A DNA stretch of 64,000 bases from Leptoclinus maculatus. Taxonomy: Eukaryota > Chordata > Actinopteri > Perciformes > Stichaeidae. This document shows, one piece after another, positions 12,901 to 25,749 of this stretch. Every line of letters begins with the position of its first letter. Within the stretch, counting starts at the first letter, position 1. The stretch spans positions 13,435,674 to 13,499,673 of the forward strand of contig JAVDOI010000016.1 in the NCBI GenBank assembly GCA_032191485.1, read 5' to 3'. The position numbers and the translations under genes are program-made. Below the pieces are notes generated by a model. It worked only from the letters and a program-made list of their open reading frames with translations, made no database searches and was not told the origin of the DNA.

Positions 12901-14203
12901 TTGTAAGTTATTCACCTTAATGAGAATGAAGGGTAAAAAGAGGACAAAGTGAACTTTGAAAATATACCTCCATATTGTCCTTTACCCTGCACTTACCCTG
13001 TGGTAGCTTGCAAAGATTACTAGCGTGTCTTCGTGACCGAATGATTGGTTGCAAAATGGCACATGTAAATTGCATGCTGTGTTGAAGTGATTTTCCTGCC
13101 TACCTTGATGCCTATTTTGTTATGCAAATTCACGAGACATTAACATAACCAGCAGGAGTTCAGAACAGAAAATAATGAATCCTTGTGGGAAGGAGCAGCC
13201 TTCTCCACAGTTATCTGTGAATTAATAATAAATACACATACAGTATGCACTTAAGGGTCACACAATGTACACTCAAACAAATGCTTACCACATGTGATGG
13301 CCATTCCTCCTTGTTAACTGAAGGCTTTCCTTAGTGAGAAATTATTGTAAAGGCAGCCATGTAATAAATAAAAGGTGGTTTTCAGGCAGAGGATTCTGAA
13401 AGGAGGATTCTCAATGGGCAAATCAGCATAGAAGATATGATGGTAATGAGACTACCAAGCAGCAGGATCAAGATCTCGACTACACTACAGGTGTAGCTCA
13501 TCTGTGAAATGTTTGTAGTCCACCATCACAGCCGTTCCTTTATTTTTAATCTTATCTTCAGGTGTGGAATTTTGATTTCAAAGGTGGGGGGGGGACACAT
13601 TTATTAGTGGCACAAATCCTCAAAAGAGCTTAATTCTAGAACAAAACATGAGTATATTTTTTCAGAATTTAGTTGAATGTTGTAACAAAGATATTGTGAT
13701 GTATTGATCAATCTATTGACTCGCCCCATTTGTAAAAAAGTGCAGTTAAAAACTACTCTGGAAATATAATTCTTAACCTATTGCTTGCATTTTACTACTA
13801 ATTACTACTACTAATCAAAATATGTACGCTACAGTGATGCCACATGGTTGTATACATAGTTATATCACCATGAATACAAAAAACTAAAATGGAAATTCAA
13901 TCTCAGATATTTATTCAAATCACATATAACACAATAGTGAAATTTTGACTTTTGAAATGTGTTCTTATTGGCCTTGGTGATCAATATTGAGGCCCCACAT
14001 TACAGAAGCCAAATAAAATGCGTAAAAATAACAATAACTATCCATGGATTGGTCGGTATGCCTTGGTTCAAACACTTTTAGATATGTGCAGTCATTGGAT
14101 GCAATCTAGGAAGAAGAGGAACATTATAAAGACCAACTGACACAACATCTTGTGGGTAGAAGGTTGTATGCAACATGTGTTCTTTTGCATCTCCGTCGTC
14201 TAG
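12901..14203. other. non-coding stretch, nothing recognised
   Basis: AT-rich with a short G run near 13585. No gene or repeat family identified. Confidence 0.5.
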
Positions 14204-14311
14204 AAAACGCTGGAGGAGCAGCTGGAGAACCACAGGGAGGCTGAGCAGAAGCAAATCAGCCTCTTCCGAGATGAGATCTAAGACAGGCAGAGTATGTTGG
14301 ACGAACTCGGA
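14204..14311 (+). pseudogene. orphan kinesin-1 (KIF5-like) coiled-coil exon with a stop
   Basis: The 108-bp segment reads KTLEEQLENHREAEQKQI followed by SLFRDEI, a stop, then DRQSMLDELG. This closely follows the stalk coiled coil of KIF5 heavy chains as I recall it (LEQQMESHREA.QKQL..LRDEI..KQ..IDE). It is bounded by an acceptor-like ttgcatctccgtcgtctag and a donor-like GGA/gtaagg, and its length is an exact 36 codons. A TAA sits where the family has Glu. No neighbouring KIF5 exons were found on either side, so it looks like a relic of a duplicated gene piece that still carries its splice sites, rather than a processed copy. Confidence 0.65.
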
Positions 14312-14337
14312 GTAAGGAAACACCAGTAAAGCAAAAT

Positions 14338-14420
14338 ATAAAACTACTACAAAAATGATTTCTACAACATCAACTACAACTATTACAACTACAACAGCTA
14401 CTACAAAAACTACTACAACC
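14338..14420. repeat. imperfect ACTACAA-type tandem repeat
   Basis: Degenerate units of ctacaa / actacaac starting about 30 bp after the KIF5-like segment. Confidence 0.7.
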
Positions 14421-14454
14421 GGTTTTCTGAAAGTTTTGATGACTGAGTGCCAAT

Positions 14455-15190
14455 TTAGTTAGCTAGTAAGTATGTATAGTATGTCATAAAAATACTAAAA
14501 AGTCATAGTATAATGGGCCATAAAAATGTCATAATTTAGTATTCCATGAAAATTGTTGTAAAAAGTCATAGTATAGTATGCAATGAAAAATGTAATTAAA
14601 AAAGTCATAGTATTGAAATAGAAATTTCATTAAATTGTCAAAATAACATGTCAAAAAAACATGAGAAAGAAGTCATAGTATGCCCTAATATGAATCGTCA
14701 TAGTATCGTATGCCATTACAATTGAATAAATAAAATAATAAAGTATCTTATAAGAAGTGTCATAGTAACGTATGCCATAAAAGATTCAGAAAAAAAATCA
14801 TAGTATGTCCTAATTAAATTGTCTTTTAAACTGTCATAGAATAGTATGCCATACAAATCTCAAAAATATATATCATAGTATAGAATGCCATAAAAATGTC
14901 ATAAGATATGTCATAGTACCATATGGAATTAAAAAGAATGTCTTGGTAAAAATGTATTTTTTATGTATTTTTTGTCAAACTATACTACGACTTTTTTGAC
15001 ACAGTATACTATACATTTTGCATAACCTTTTTTGACATGCTATATTATAACTTTTTCGACATGCTATACTGTGAGATTTTCATGTTATACTAAGACTTTT
15101 ATTATAACTTTGATTGGACATACTATACTATGATGGTTTTCAGCAAGTTATAATATAACTTTTTATTGACATGCTATATTATAAAGGACA
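14455..15190. repeat. large foldback: inverted arrays of a GTCATAGTATAG motif
   Basis: The left half (about 14455-14940) has about ten irregularly spaced copies of aaaaagtcatagtatagtatgc/ccataaaaa. The right half (about 14945-15190) has the reverse complement, gacatgctatactatgactttttt, about seven times. The centre is near 14950. Spacing is roughly 25-65 bp, and copies have diverged. No open frame is present. The arrangement resembles a foldback DNA transposon or a satellite-like palindrome; I cannot name the family. Confidence 0.7.
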
Positions 15191-15195
15191 TTTTT

Positions 15196-18100
15196 TGTGT
15201 ATAAATTACTGGAGTGCTTATTGCATATGACAGATACACTCATCAACATTAGAGTAGGAAGCGTGGAGGTGTGATTGTTTCGTGTGGAGGGGACCTTGAG
15301 ACGATTACCCACGGCTGACCACTCAACCAGCCCTGGCGCAGAACTCCGACAACTATATTATCATTTTTACGGCATATTATTCTACATTGTTGTAACATTA
15401 TTGCCCTTGCTTATACGGTTACATATTTGATCATTAAATCAACCTCACCTTGTCATACTTTCGTTACTGCTAACCTTCGCTTGCATCATGTGGTTAGCTA
15501 GCAATTAGTATTGTTGACACTGAACCGTTTTCAGCAAGAGTAGAAATAGGTATGCAGCTTCAAAAGGAGGCATTTACAGAAGAGTATTGCTCTTCAGTGA
15601 GTAATTAATAAACTTGTTAATTAACCTTTTCTGTAGTGACTTACCCAAACTGCCAGATCCACTGCAGTCTCTTGGTGGGAAAGTAAATGGCTCAGGCTTA
15701 AACTGCAGAAATGTCACACAAAATTAAGCATAATTTGACAGCTAATATTGGACGTACTATATTACTATATTATATTAGCTAGTCCCTTTTTATATGTGTT
15801 AAGAAAGGTTTGGTATTTGTAGTGTTACCCTCTGGCAAAATACAATATTGAAACCAATGATTTTACAAATACATATTCCATTTTGTATCTCTAATTTGCA
15901 TATACAAAAGAAACCTGTCATTTATTAGTCTCCTGCTGATTTTTAAAAATCTAAAAACATTGTTACATTTGACCCCAGCTTCCCTGCTGCTCTATTCAGT
16001 TAACTTAAGTGCATTCACATTAGATGGCTGGATTGAAAAGCAACAGGGCTCCAGGAAAAACCCTGCACTCTCCTCAGCTTGACTTTAAGCTCTTGATCTT
16101 TAAATGTATTTGGCTTTAATGAGTTAGAGAACATCAGCATAACCAAACTGCTCAAAAAGTTACAGCTAAATCAGTCGAATGTATTTATTAATGTCCAATT
16201 TAATTACTGAGCATTTTAAACGCTGTTGCTTTTCATTTTCTTTCATTAAGCTTTCTGGGTGTCGTGTTTTTTCTGTTGGAGAGCCTGAAGTCAATTTGTT
16301 AACAAGAGAAGCAACATGTTGAGTCTTCATTCCTTTCACAACTGCACTCAGTTTATTAGTTTTAATAGAAAAAAGAGCACAATGCACACAGACACATTGC
16401 ATGCATTAATTAAGATGTAATCCAAATGGAAGCTTTTCATTAACATAGCTTTGACCTATTGAATAATGAGGACAAATCAGAGCTAATGATGCCAATTTAA
16501 GTGAGGTTTATCACCAGCAATTGTTAATGGGGCTCTAATCAAATTTAACACAGGACCTTATTTTGTTATTGGGTGCTCTTTATCAGTCTTTGTGGTAGTA
16601 AGTTGATTGCCGCATAGCCACTGCACACACATTCGCTTCATAACCCATTGAAATGTCTTATTCTACACTGAACCAAGCTGTGTTTTGTTTTGGAAAAAAA
16701 AGCAGTGAAATTAATTCAAGTGTGGATGTGGCTCATGTGAAGAATACCTAAGTTATTATTCTGAGCAATATGTTTGGAAAAAGAGAGAGAACTGCTCTCC
16801 TCAACCCTGATTTACTACTCAATGATTCAAAAAAGCAAACTTTGACTTGACTTCATACTGTTAGAGACAGTGGTCTGATCGGTACTATAGCTACAATAAT
16901 GGTGAGAATTCGCTGCATCACCTGAGTAAGCACATTATCAAGTTGATAATTAGAGCAACAACAGAGAGCGAGAGAGATAGAATTAGTTCATTCATCCTCT
17001 TTCTCTTCTGTTCTCTTGTCATGAGGGGACATCAGCATGAGACAAGTGTGCTTTTTTAGTCAGACAACAAATGTAAATCTGCATAACCGTCTTGTGGTGG
17101 AGTTTAATCGACGTATTCTCACTTGTTCAAAGCAAACTAGCAACGCTGCAAGTCAATTTCCTTTCAACATTTCAGTGGCTCTCGCTGCCTTTGAAGACAG
17201 ACATCCATAATGAATAGTGTCAATTTTCATCCCAATTAGAGTGTTTATCTCGGCTTAGTTCACCTATAGTGTTGCCTTTGCCTCTTGTGGGGCCGATGAA
17301 TTTTCATGAAGGACAAACACTGTACTTCAGATAAAAACAGCTTATCTAGCACCGGGATTTAAAGCTTTAGAGCTGGAATAATTTTTCTCCAATTTGTTTG
17401 TGCTGTGTTAACAGCCAGTAGTGTGGCGAGAGGGCGGTAGACAGTGGGAGGAGTTAGCAGCAGGGAGAGTAGAGGGAAAGAGAACGGTAGAGAGAACATG
17501 GTAATGCATGTATATATACGAAGAGGTCCTTTCATCTGGAAAATAGAATAAACGGAGTACATCACATCATATCAGCCCACAGCCGCCTAATAAGACCTGT
17601 CAGATAAAAATGGACAAACACATGGCAACTGCATAGGTCGCTCAACGCATGCATAAGTACTCATGTGTTCATGGCTCAATGTGTAGATACATATACAGTG
17701 CCTATGAGAGGTTTTTGCAGTGTGAGTGAACAATTACTGCCTCACAACTCTGATATAAGCCTGGAAATCCAATACTGTTAGGTGTAAACTAGGATGGCAG
17801 GCTGTTATGTGGAATAGGGGGTTTGTTATTTCGGCACTGGAGTGTTTTGTATGCTAGGGAGCCGGTGCGTGGCAGCAAGCCTGTGCGATTAGGCTGTTTC
17901 CCTTGACACTACCTACTGCTCAAGTTCAGGGAACCACCCGGTTCTGACATGCAACATTTAAATGAAGTCATTAAAATTTAAACCGTCTCCGTTTCAGGGA
18001 CAATCACTCCTGACATCCGCTCGGCAAGCGACAAGTTAATGGAACGTAAACATGGTAGCTGCTAGATTGATGTGCAACTTGTTTTTTATTGGCTTTTCCC

Positions 18101-19441
18101 ACCAAACAGATGACAAACCTGTTGTTGATGCTTTCTTGCCATTATGTTATCAAAAAATGATAACAATGGCTGAATATTGTTCTTTTTAGGATCATGTTTA
18201 GAACACTATGTTCCCCTATTTGACTGGCGGCCCGATCCTGGAGAAAAAGCAGATCTCTGTAGCCCACTGTTCATCTCTGCTCAAGGCTGCTTTAGCCACT
18301 ACCGGCTTGACAAAACCTGAATCTCTGCCCTTAGCTGTCGGCGCTTGAGTTGCATGGTGGATACTGGGGAGTATAGGCACCAGGCTTATATGACAAATAC
18401 ACAGACAAAGAATGAGCATGCTTGGAATAAAAAACACGATGGTTCTGCTGCATCGTTTTTTAAACATTTTTTTAACTACATTGTGATTCTGACGATGTTA
18501 AAGGAGTGCAATGCTAAATTGGTGGTGTGCCCTTTTAATTGTAAATGGTCAACTGTGCAAACTTTACTCCTTGACTTGCCCTAAGAGCACGCTCAGAAGT
18601 GGATGTGGGGACACACCACACATTACTTGATTGTTGAACCCATAATAAATATGATGTGGGAGTGACGACTGATTGGACCAAGTCTGCTCCAATTCAGTTC
18701 ATTTGTATATCTTTACATAGAAAATAGTTGTTTGCAGCTATATTTAGTTTGTGCAGAGCCGCAGCTCACCTAAAGTTTGGTGATGAAGTTATCTCACCTT
18801 TAGCTCTGTGTGGAGTCTTAATTTGGCTCGTCCTCAGGTTTGTTTCCAGCTCTATTCTGATTATTCAGATTTAGTTTGTTGAATGATGAGACAAACCTAG
18901 TGGGAACTAGAGCAGAAGGTGTCACTTTTCTAGTTCTATACATTGGCTTTAATGTCTTAATAACTGTTCAATTATGTACAGTAGTTTTGTGACATGTGGC
19001 AGTTTAAATCATGAAGTGTGACTTTAAGTGACACTTAAGTAAACATTTACCAAAGATTAAACCAACACGATCTGTCCAGATAAGACAGGTGCTTGATGAA
19101 GATGTTCTGCTCTGGAGAGCTGATAAGTCTTTGATAACAAACTCCCTGTGAGGTCTCTGGCCATGAGTGAGTTTCCCAGGCCGGGGGAGGGCTCTCGGGT
19201 GAGGAGGTCTGCCTCTTCTCATTTGATACAGGACAGAGCCGGAGGGCCAGAGAGGCAGCATGCTAGAGATCAAAGGACAGACTAATTGTTTCTGTCCACC
19301 AGAGACACACGACTGATCGCTCTGTTACAGTTGATCAATTTCACACGTAACTGAAATCAGCTATACCAACTGTGAGTAGAAATAAATTAAATAATAGCTA
19401 CTATAATGACAGAGGTAAAAACAATGACACATGACACATTA
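15196..19441. other. intergenic stretch, no gene recognised
   Basis: This lies downstream of macrod2. It includes a GC-richer block at about 15240-15350 of unknown nature and AT-rich conserved-looking sequence at 16430-16570. No exons, RNA genes or named repeats could be supported. Confidence 0.5.
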
Positions 19442-19454
19442 AAAGCTGAGACAT

Positions 19455-20628
19455 GGCTTCCACCTTTACATTTTATTAGTTGTTTCTGTTATAGCTTAGC
19501 AAAGCAAACATCAAAGTATGAAGGCATCATTTCATAGAACTGTAATTAATCAGATTTTTAGTATGGCACCAATGAAAATAATACATAATTCACAACATTT
19601 AACAGAAACCCAAACCATGTTTTAAAATCAAACGAGGAGAAAACAAGAAACCATTAACAACAGGCATTTGCCATTACATGTTGTACTCAAAATTACAAAT
19701 CATCTGCAAGCAATCAAAACCAAGAATTCATACTTGGACCACCTCCTTGTGATTGGGATTTTATAGTTTGATATGAAATAAGGCAGATTCCTTTAATATA
19801 GTTCTAGACAATCTGGTAAGGAGACAAGCGAAAGCGAAGAGGACTGTAATTCCTGTTTATGTTGATGACGTTCAAAGCAATTATCTGGCATGCATTTAAA
19901 ACGGCAAAGAAAAGTGGGGACAAGAACGAATTGATTTGTTAAAAGACACTCATATCCTCTTTAGCGTACGTGGGCCTTGATGAACAGTTTCTTGGTAAAA
20001 CGAGTTAAGCTGCGGTTACAGAGATCAGATGTGATCAGTGATGTTCATAGATAAAAGGCCGGGGGAGTGACACACCGCCTTACAGACTGTGGCTGGAATC
20101 AAGAGTATATTCACTGATTTGACTAAACAATGGAGCTGCAGGAGTGTGTGAGGAGACATGGCAGGTGTCAGTGTGTTGTCAGGTAATTCCACTGTTAAAT
20201 GTCATCATGACTGTGGCTTTGTCAGAACAGAAGGATGGTTGATTGACTGACAGCTTTACCGTGCTCTCACAGTGGGCGTAGATCAAATTAAGAGCCTTGA
20301 ACCTGGTTTATCTCATCGCACTCTGCTGGCACAACATATGGCTGTAACACACAGTGAGGTATGGCTCATCTCATTCTGGTTGATATGTTCAAGTCATATA
20401 GTACATACATACATATACATACAGTACATACTTTAGGGATGAGTAGTTTCTTAACAAAGAGGGAACAGGCTAAATAAAGGTGGGGATGTGAGCATCTTGT
20501 GAGTAACTGGTTGTCCTGGGCCAGTGTCAGAGCCCATACTGACATGGGCCAGTCTGACTCCAGTGTGGTTGGCCTTCGCACAGTTTTGCTGGCTGTGAGA
20601 TGAGGTTGATTGTCCTTCCCTCAGCTGG
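19455..20628 (-). other. macrod2: probable macrod2 3' UTR
   Basis: The untranslated sequence runs from the stop codon to the only AATAAA seen on this strand in the interval. It would be about 1.17 kb. No splice site or open frame of note was seen. The end point is inferred from the poly(A) signal and is accurate to perhaps 20 bases if that signal is used. Confidence 0.45.
19472..19477 (-). terminator. macrod2: poly(A) signal AATAAA of macrod2
   Basis: AATAAA on the minus strand. It is followed 30-60 nt downstream by a GU-rich stretch (tgtgtcatgtgtcattgttttt, at about 19415-19440), the usual layout of a cleavage site. Cleavage would be expected near 19445-19462. Confidence 0.5.
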
Positions 20629-20651
20629 TCATTCTTTCTTCTCAACAGTGT
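20629..20651 (-). CDS. macrod2: macrod2 last coding exon with stop codon
   Basis: After the acceptor tgtacttattttccatccag, the phase-1 frame reads DTVEKKE and then TGA, giving a short charged C-terminus. The stop codon is at 20629-20631. The exon continues as 3' UTR. The frame, the good acceptor and the acidic/lysine ending fit the tail, but only eight codons are available, so the evidence is moderate. Confidence 0.6.
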
Positions 20652-22451
20652 CTGGATGGAAAATAAGTACAGTACATAGTGTGAGTTCAGATTTTGCATG
20701 GCTTTCTGGCTCTTACATTTAGTACACAACACTGCGTCTTCTTTAATATTACTGTATAGTGCTGGATGTTCTCTGATTTCAGCAGAGACTTCTATTAACA
20801 ATCTCTGCTAGGCTGAAATGATAATTGCACACCACAAAATGAAAGGGGGGAATGGAACTTGAGGGGAAATGATCAACATTATTATCAACGGAAATAATTA
20901 AGTAATTATCAAAATAATTGCAGATTAATTTTATGCTATCTTTCAAGCAAAACTGCCAAATATTCCTAATTCCTAATTTCTCAATTGTAAGGATTTGCTG
21001 CTTTTATTTGTCATATGTGATGGTTTAACATCTTAAAGAGTCTCTGTGTTCTCTTCAGTTTTTTTTTTAAAGGAAACGGCCACTCAGCTGTTAGTAAAGT
21101 AAAGAGTCATAACCATGTAACCGGAACCACAGGAAATAGTGATAACTTTGAGCTAATCAATAATGTTATGAATAATATGAGCACTAGGACTAGCTGAGTC
21201 AACATTAGCTGTGCTAATTTTAGAATTAACTGGAAGGGTGAGTTCAGACTTTTTGATGTGGGCTTGTATGTATTTGTATGTGTTCTGCTCAGTCAGTGGA
21301 GTCTGGTGGGTTACAACCTTCTGGCGGCGAGGTAAAGCGGCGATCAAGTGTATGCTGTTTAGAATTCTTTCACTGCTTTACTTTGCCATCAGACAGCATT
21401 TGCATCTTAGTAAATAAGAAACAGTAACCAGAACATGCACATTGCATCTATCTACAACAGCCAATGCACCAGTGACATACATTATTATTGTGCGTGACAG
21501 ACAGATGGGTAATACTAATCAAACATTTGGACCATTTTCTCTGTTCTGAATGTGAATCTTTACTAGAAATAAAACAACCTGCTATCTTTGTTCAGAAAAC
21601 AGGGCAGTCTGTTGTGATTGCCCTGTGCCATGTGTTTTGATAATGTACTACCCAGCTCCATCATCCCACCTGATCCACACGCTTGTTCGACAACAGGCTT
21701 TTTCTTCTCTGGCGCTTTGTCTGGTATTGTTTAAGCTCTCTCCTTTATACACAAACCCGTTTGCCTATGCCAAGTTATTTCATATGCTGCTAGCCTGTCC
21801 TATTTATTCAACCCCGACAATCTGTTCACAACAGTTGCTTAATGATATTTTTTCTACCTGGAAACTAAGATGCCCAAATCGGAATCCCATTCTTTGACTC
21901 AACAACTCTAAAGAGCCCCACACGGAACAAAGGCAGATATAGAAAGTCATAGCACTCTCTACATATGTCCACAGTCAAATTTCATGCAGTCTTATTAACC
22001 TAAATCTCAACGGAGACCTGAGAATATCAACAGTGTGGTATCCTTATCAAATATGATTTATTGGCATGATTATTGCTCCTACAGTCTGTGTTGGCTGAAT
22101 GTTGAAATAATATGCATTGCACACTTGATTTATTAAATGTCTGATAGTTGAGTTTGCAGGCAATTCATCACACTCCATCTCCAAAGACGTGCTGACACGT
22201 TTATACCAAAATATCCTACAATATAGCCCCTAAAGAGAGAAAAAGATGGAGACAGACGGAGGGGAAAATGGAGACAAGGAGGGTGAAACTGGGTAACACT
22301 CAGCTGCTCAGCGCTGAGGATTCTCCGGAGGAAGTGAATTTTAATTCAGCAGCTGTGGCCACTAATAAGAATCCGCTTATAAATAGAGATTGTGTGCGAG
22401 ATAAGAGCGAGCCAGTGAGCGAGAGTGCGAGTGCTTCTCCCACGCCCTTAC
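20652..22451 (-). other. macrod2: macrod2 last intron with a hAT-like MITE fragment
   Basis: About 1.8 kb between the stop-containing exon and tail exon 7. Apart from the MITE fragment near 20871 nothing was recognised. Confidence 0.55.
20871..21037 (-). mobile_element. hAT-like MITE fragment (AGGGCTGCAAC family)
   Basis: The motifs atcaaaataattgcagatta, tttcaagcaaaactgccaaa and ggatttgctgcttttatttg occur in the order I recall from an abundant fish non-autonomous hAT family. Both termini appear to be missing or too diverged to place. It lies in the opposite orientation to the copy at 28766. Confidence 0.55.
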
Positions 22452-22523
22452 CTTTGGACTGAATGCTGTCAGTTAGAATAGAATCAGGTTCTTCTGGGTT
22501 CTCGACAGGATCTTTCATCTCCT
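22452..22523 (-). CDS. macrod2: macrod2 tail exon 7 (72 bp)
   Basis: A symmetric phase 1-1 exon of 24 codons reading EEMKDPVENPEEPDSILT then DSIQSK. The chosen acceptor is the first AG after a pyrimidine-rich stretch (ccctactcttatctag). Two further AGs follow within 5 nt (AG and GGAG), but they would break the phase or trim the exon start. The donor AAAG/gtaaggg is strong. The intron to exon 6 is only 522 bp. Confidence 0.75.
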
Positions 22524-23045
22524 CTAGATAAGAGTAGGGGAAAGAAATGAGAAGAATAGAGAGGGGAGAAGAGGGAACATGTGAGAAGTGGCTATGATAA
22601 TCAGGCAATCTGTGTTGCCCCTCTTCCTGTGCAAAAAAGCAATCAATTTACCTTAAAAAAATCTCTCTGCCCTGCCAAGCCTGTGAATCAAGCCGAGTGG
22701 CTTTACAGTTACGATGTAGCTGGCAAGAACGCTTTGAATAGAAACTAATAGTCATGTTTTTTAAACCTAAACAGGTCTTCTGATGCTGGCTGGAGTTTCT
22801 ACCACTAAAATGTAAGTGCATCCAACATATAACTAGAACCCTAATATGCACTGTGATGTTGCACGAATGTAGGCAGGTATGTTGACAGGAATGTTCACCC
22901 GTGTGTAGAAGAGGCATGAAAGCAAGCAATGGAGAAAGGGATGTGGAGAGCAGACAGCAGGGAGGTGTCTGTTAAGTGGCAGTGATGCGTCACAGCGCCC
23001 AGACCGGATAGTTCATGGGGGGAAAAAAACATGATCTCTACTCAC

Positions 23046-23084
23046 CTCCATTGCTGGTGCCAGTGTTGCTTATCTCAGGGACAT
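23046..23084 (-). CDS. macrod2: macrod2 tail exon 6 (39 bp)
   Basis: A symmetric phase 1-1 exon of 13 codons reading DVPEISNTGTSNG. The acceptor ends tccacattgcag and the donor GGAG/gtgagtag is close to consensus. It is less acidic than the upstream tail exons but keeps their length and phase. A (UG)n array of about 80 units lies about 380 nt upstream in the transcript. Confidence 0.72.
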
Positions 23085-23462
23085 CTGCAATGTGGAGCAC
23101 ATATAGATACAGACATGTTACTCATCTTGAATGTCAACCCATGCATGCAGATGTAGTTGATTAAATGTGCGGATGAAAAAGGTAAAAGTAATCATTTGTG
23201 CAAGAGCATTCTGCTCTTTTTTAAACTAAATGACTTTCTGCTAAAAAAAAGTAAATCATCCCAAATCCAGTCCAGGAATTCAAGAGCAACTTCATACTCA
23301 TGGCCTCACATATACATTTGCCGTGATGTTTAACAGTCTCTCATGCCTGGAAATTCAGCGCCTTCCTAAAGTTATTCTTCAAAAAAGAACAAAACAAATG
23401 CGAGAAGGGAGAGCGACACATGCAAAATTAATTAGACTGCCAACCCTTTAAGGCAAGCCTGA

Positions 23463-23633
<171 letters not shown>

Positions 23634-25680
23634 CTCCCCCTCTATCCTCTCCTTCCGTAGTCACACAACTCTTTCTTCGTCACTCCCTGAGCAAACCTTG
23701 CCACTTCCCCTTTTGCAAAAACAACCATCCAAACAAAGCACATCATAAAAATAACTACTCTCCCCAGGCAGTCCAGCAATGATGTAAACAAATACAACTG
23801 CTTAGGCGCATGATAGAAGAACGAGTAGAAAAGCCTTCTGTATCTTTACACTAACAAGTCTGCAGTCACGGTCATTTAATTCCTTACAGAAACGCAGGTT
23901 CCTTGGTTGTAATTGTAGGTTTGGATACACGTGTAAGTAAGTATGCAAAGGTTCTTAAAGCATGAAGAAAGCTCAAGCATGCTCCCTTTGCTTCGCTGGC
24001 AATTTGGTGTTAAAGGCTGCAATCCATGGAGAAAATACATTACACTGCTTCTTCAGCAGACAACTGATTTAATCTTTTGCAACATTTTGGAATGAAATCT
24101 CTTCTCCCTGAGACTCCATGGGGATTTAGGGACTGTTGAAAAGCAGGAAGGATGAAGCAACAACAATCTCTTTTTGATCTGAGGCATTGAACTCCCCAAG
24201 GGGCAAAATACAATATTCTTTTACGCAAAACTATTAAAAAGATAATTCTAGTTATTCACAATTTGGATCTATAAGAGAATTCGCTCTGATCAGTAATAAT
24301 GATACTATACTTAACAAGCTAATTGCTTAGATCTGGAAACAGAGCAACATCATGGCTACAAAGAAGTCCAATGGGGCAAGAAACACCAGCATCGATCATA
24401 GTTCTACCATTTTTGGCCCAATTGTGGACACAAGTTTTATGTGCAATATCAGATTGTTATTGTCAGTACGCCCACTTTTGATTTGACCTTCAATTAGTAA
24501 TTTGTTGAGATATTTTGGTTCAAATTATAACTGTAATGGAACAAATTGAAAGGAAACAAGTAGACGACGTGCCACATGTTTGAGAGTCAGGTGTATGGCG
24601 TGAATAAATTATGCATCCACATGAAATGATATGCCATGCATTACCGCTTTGCCACACGATCACGTTACGGATATTAAAGCTGATGGCGGAACATGTGGAA
24701 TGTGCCTGATGTTGCGACTTGTGTCTGAAAGGAGCCTCCATCATGTCTGCATTTTTATACGTGCAAGCATAGCACGCCGGTGTGCAGCAGCAGGAGCTCA
24801 CTGAAACATGGCCGTATTCCAGACGCTCATTCCTTCCCCTCTCTCAGGTAATAACAACACAGCCTGGGTGATAGGGTAGCATCCTCTTCCTCTAATATCC
24901 AGCACTGATCAAGGCAAAGCAAAAAGCTCAGAATTTCAATTGATTGCGGCTTCAGCCTCCCGAGCATGCCGGGGGCTCAGAGGGAACAGCAACGCGGGTA
25001 TGTCTTGCTTCTCTAATTTGACTCCAGTGTGCTGACAGCATAGGGGCTATCATTTAAGGGGAGGATGTCAGCGTGCAGTGGTAAACACATAAACAAGATG
25101 GGGGAGAGAGAGAGAAACGGGCCTCTGTCAAGGTTCTGGTGAAGGAGAGGCACAGTCCACAGAGAGCTGATAAGGAAAAGAGAAAAACAGTAGACCGAAC
25201 TGACTCCCTCAGCAGGAAACCAGACAGCTTACACCAGTGGTTGTTAAAGCCGGGACCCTGAGGGGTCCTTGACAGTGTCTCCCGTCCTTTATTTTGGAAT
25301 ATAGATTACCAGTATGTATCGTGACACAATTTGTATACTGCAAGGGTTATTGCGGTTGTTCATAGAAAGAGGGCATCTCATTCATAACAGTTTCTATATC
25401 TCCTGAATAACATGAAGAAAGGGTGACAGTGTTTAAAAGGGTATCTGATCTTCATTTTTGTTTTCACACATTAGAACCATAATCTGTTCATCTTTTTGTT
25501 ATGTTATGAAGACACACACAGGAGATCAAACATATTTAAAACATTTGCCAAACTTGTCATTCTTTACAACTTTTAACAAATTCTTTAACTTAATTGCTTT
25601 TCTTTTCATGTCACTTCACCCTTTTTTAGTTCAGTAAAAATATCCCGGAGAGAAAACCCCTCAGTAGAGGAAGGATGAGA

Positions 25681-25683
<3 letters not shown>

Positions 25684-25747
<64 letters not shown>
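25684..25747. repeat. (TG)32 microsatellite
   Basis: Pure array on the plus strand. In the macrod2 transcript it is a CA repeat, the opposite sense to the other long arrays. Confidence 0.98.
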
Positions 25748-25749
<2 letters not shown>

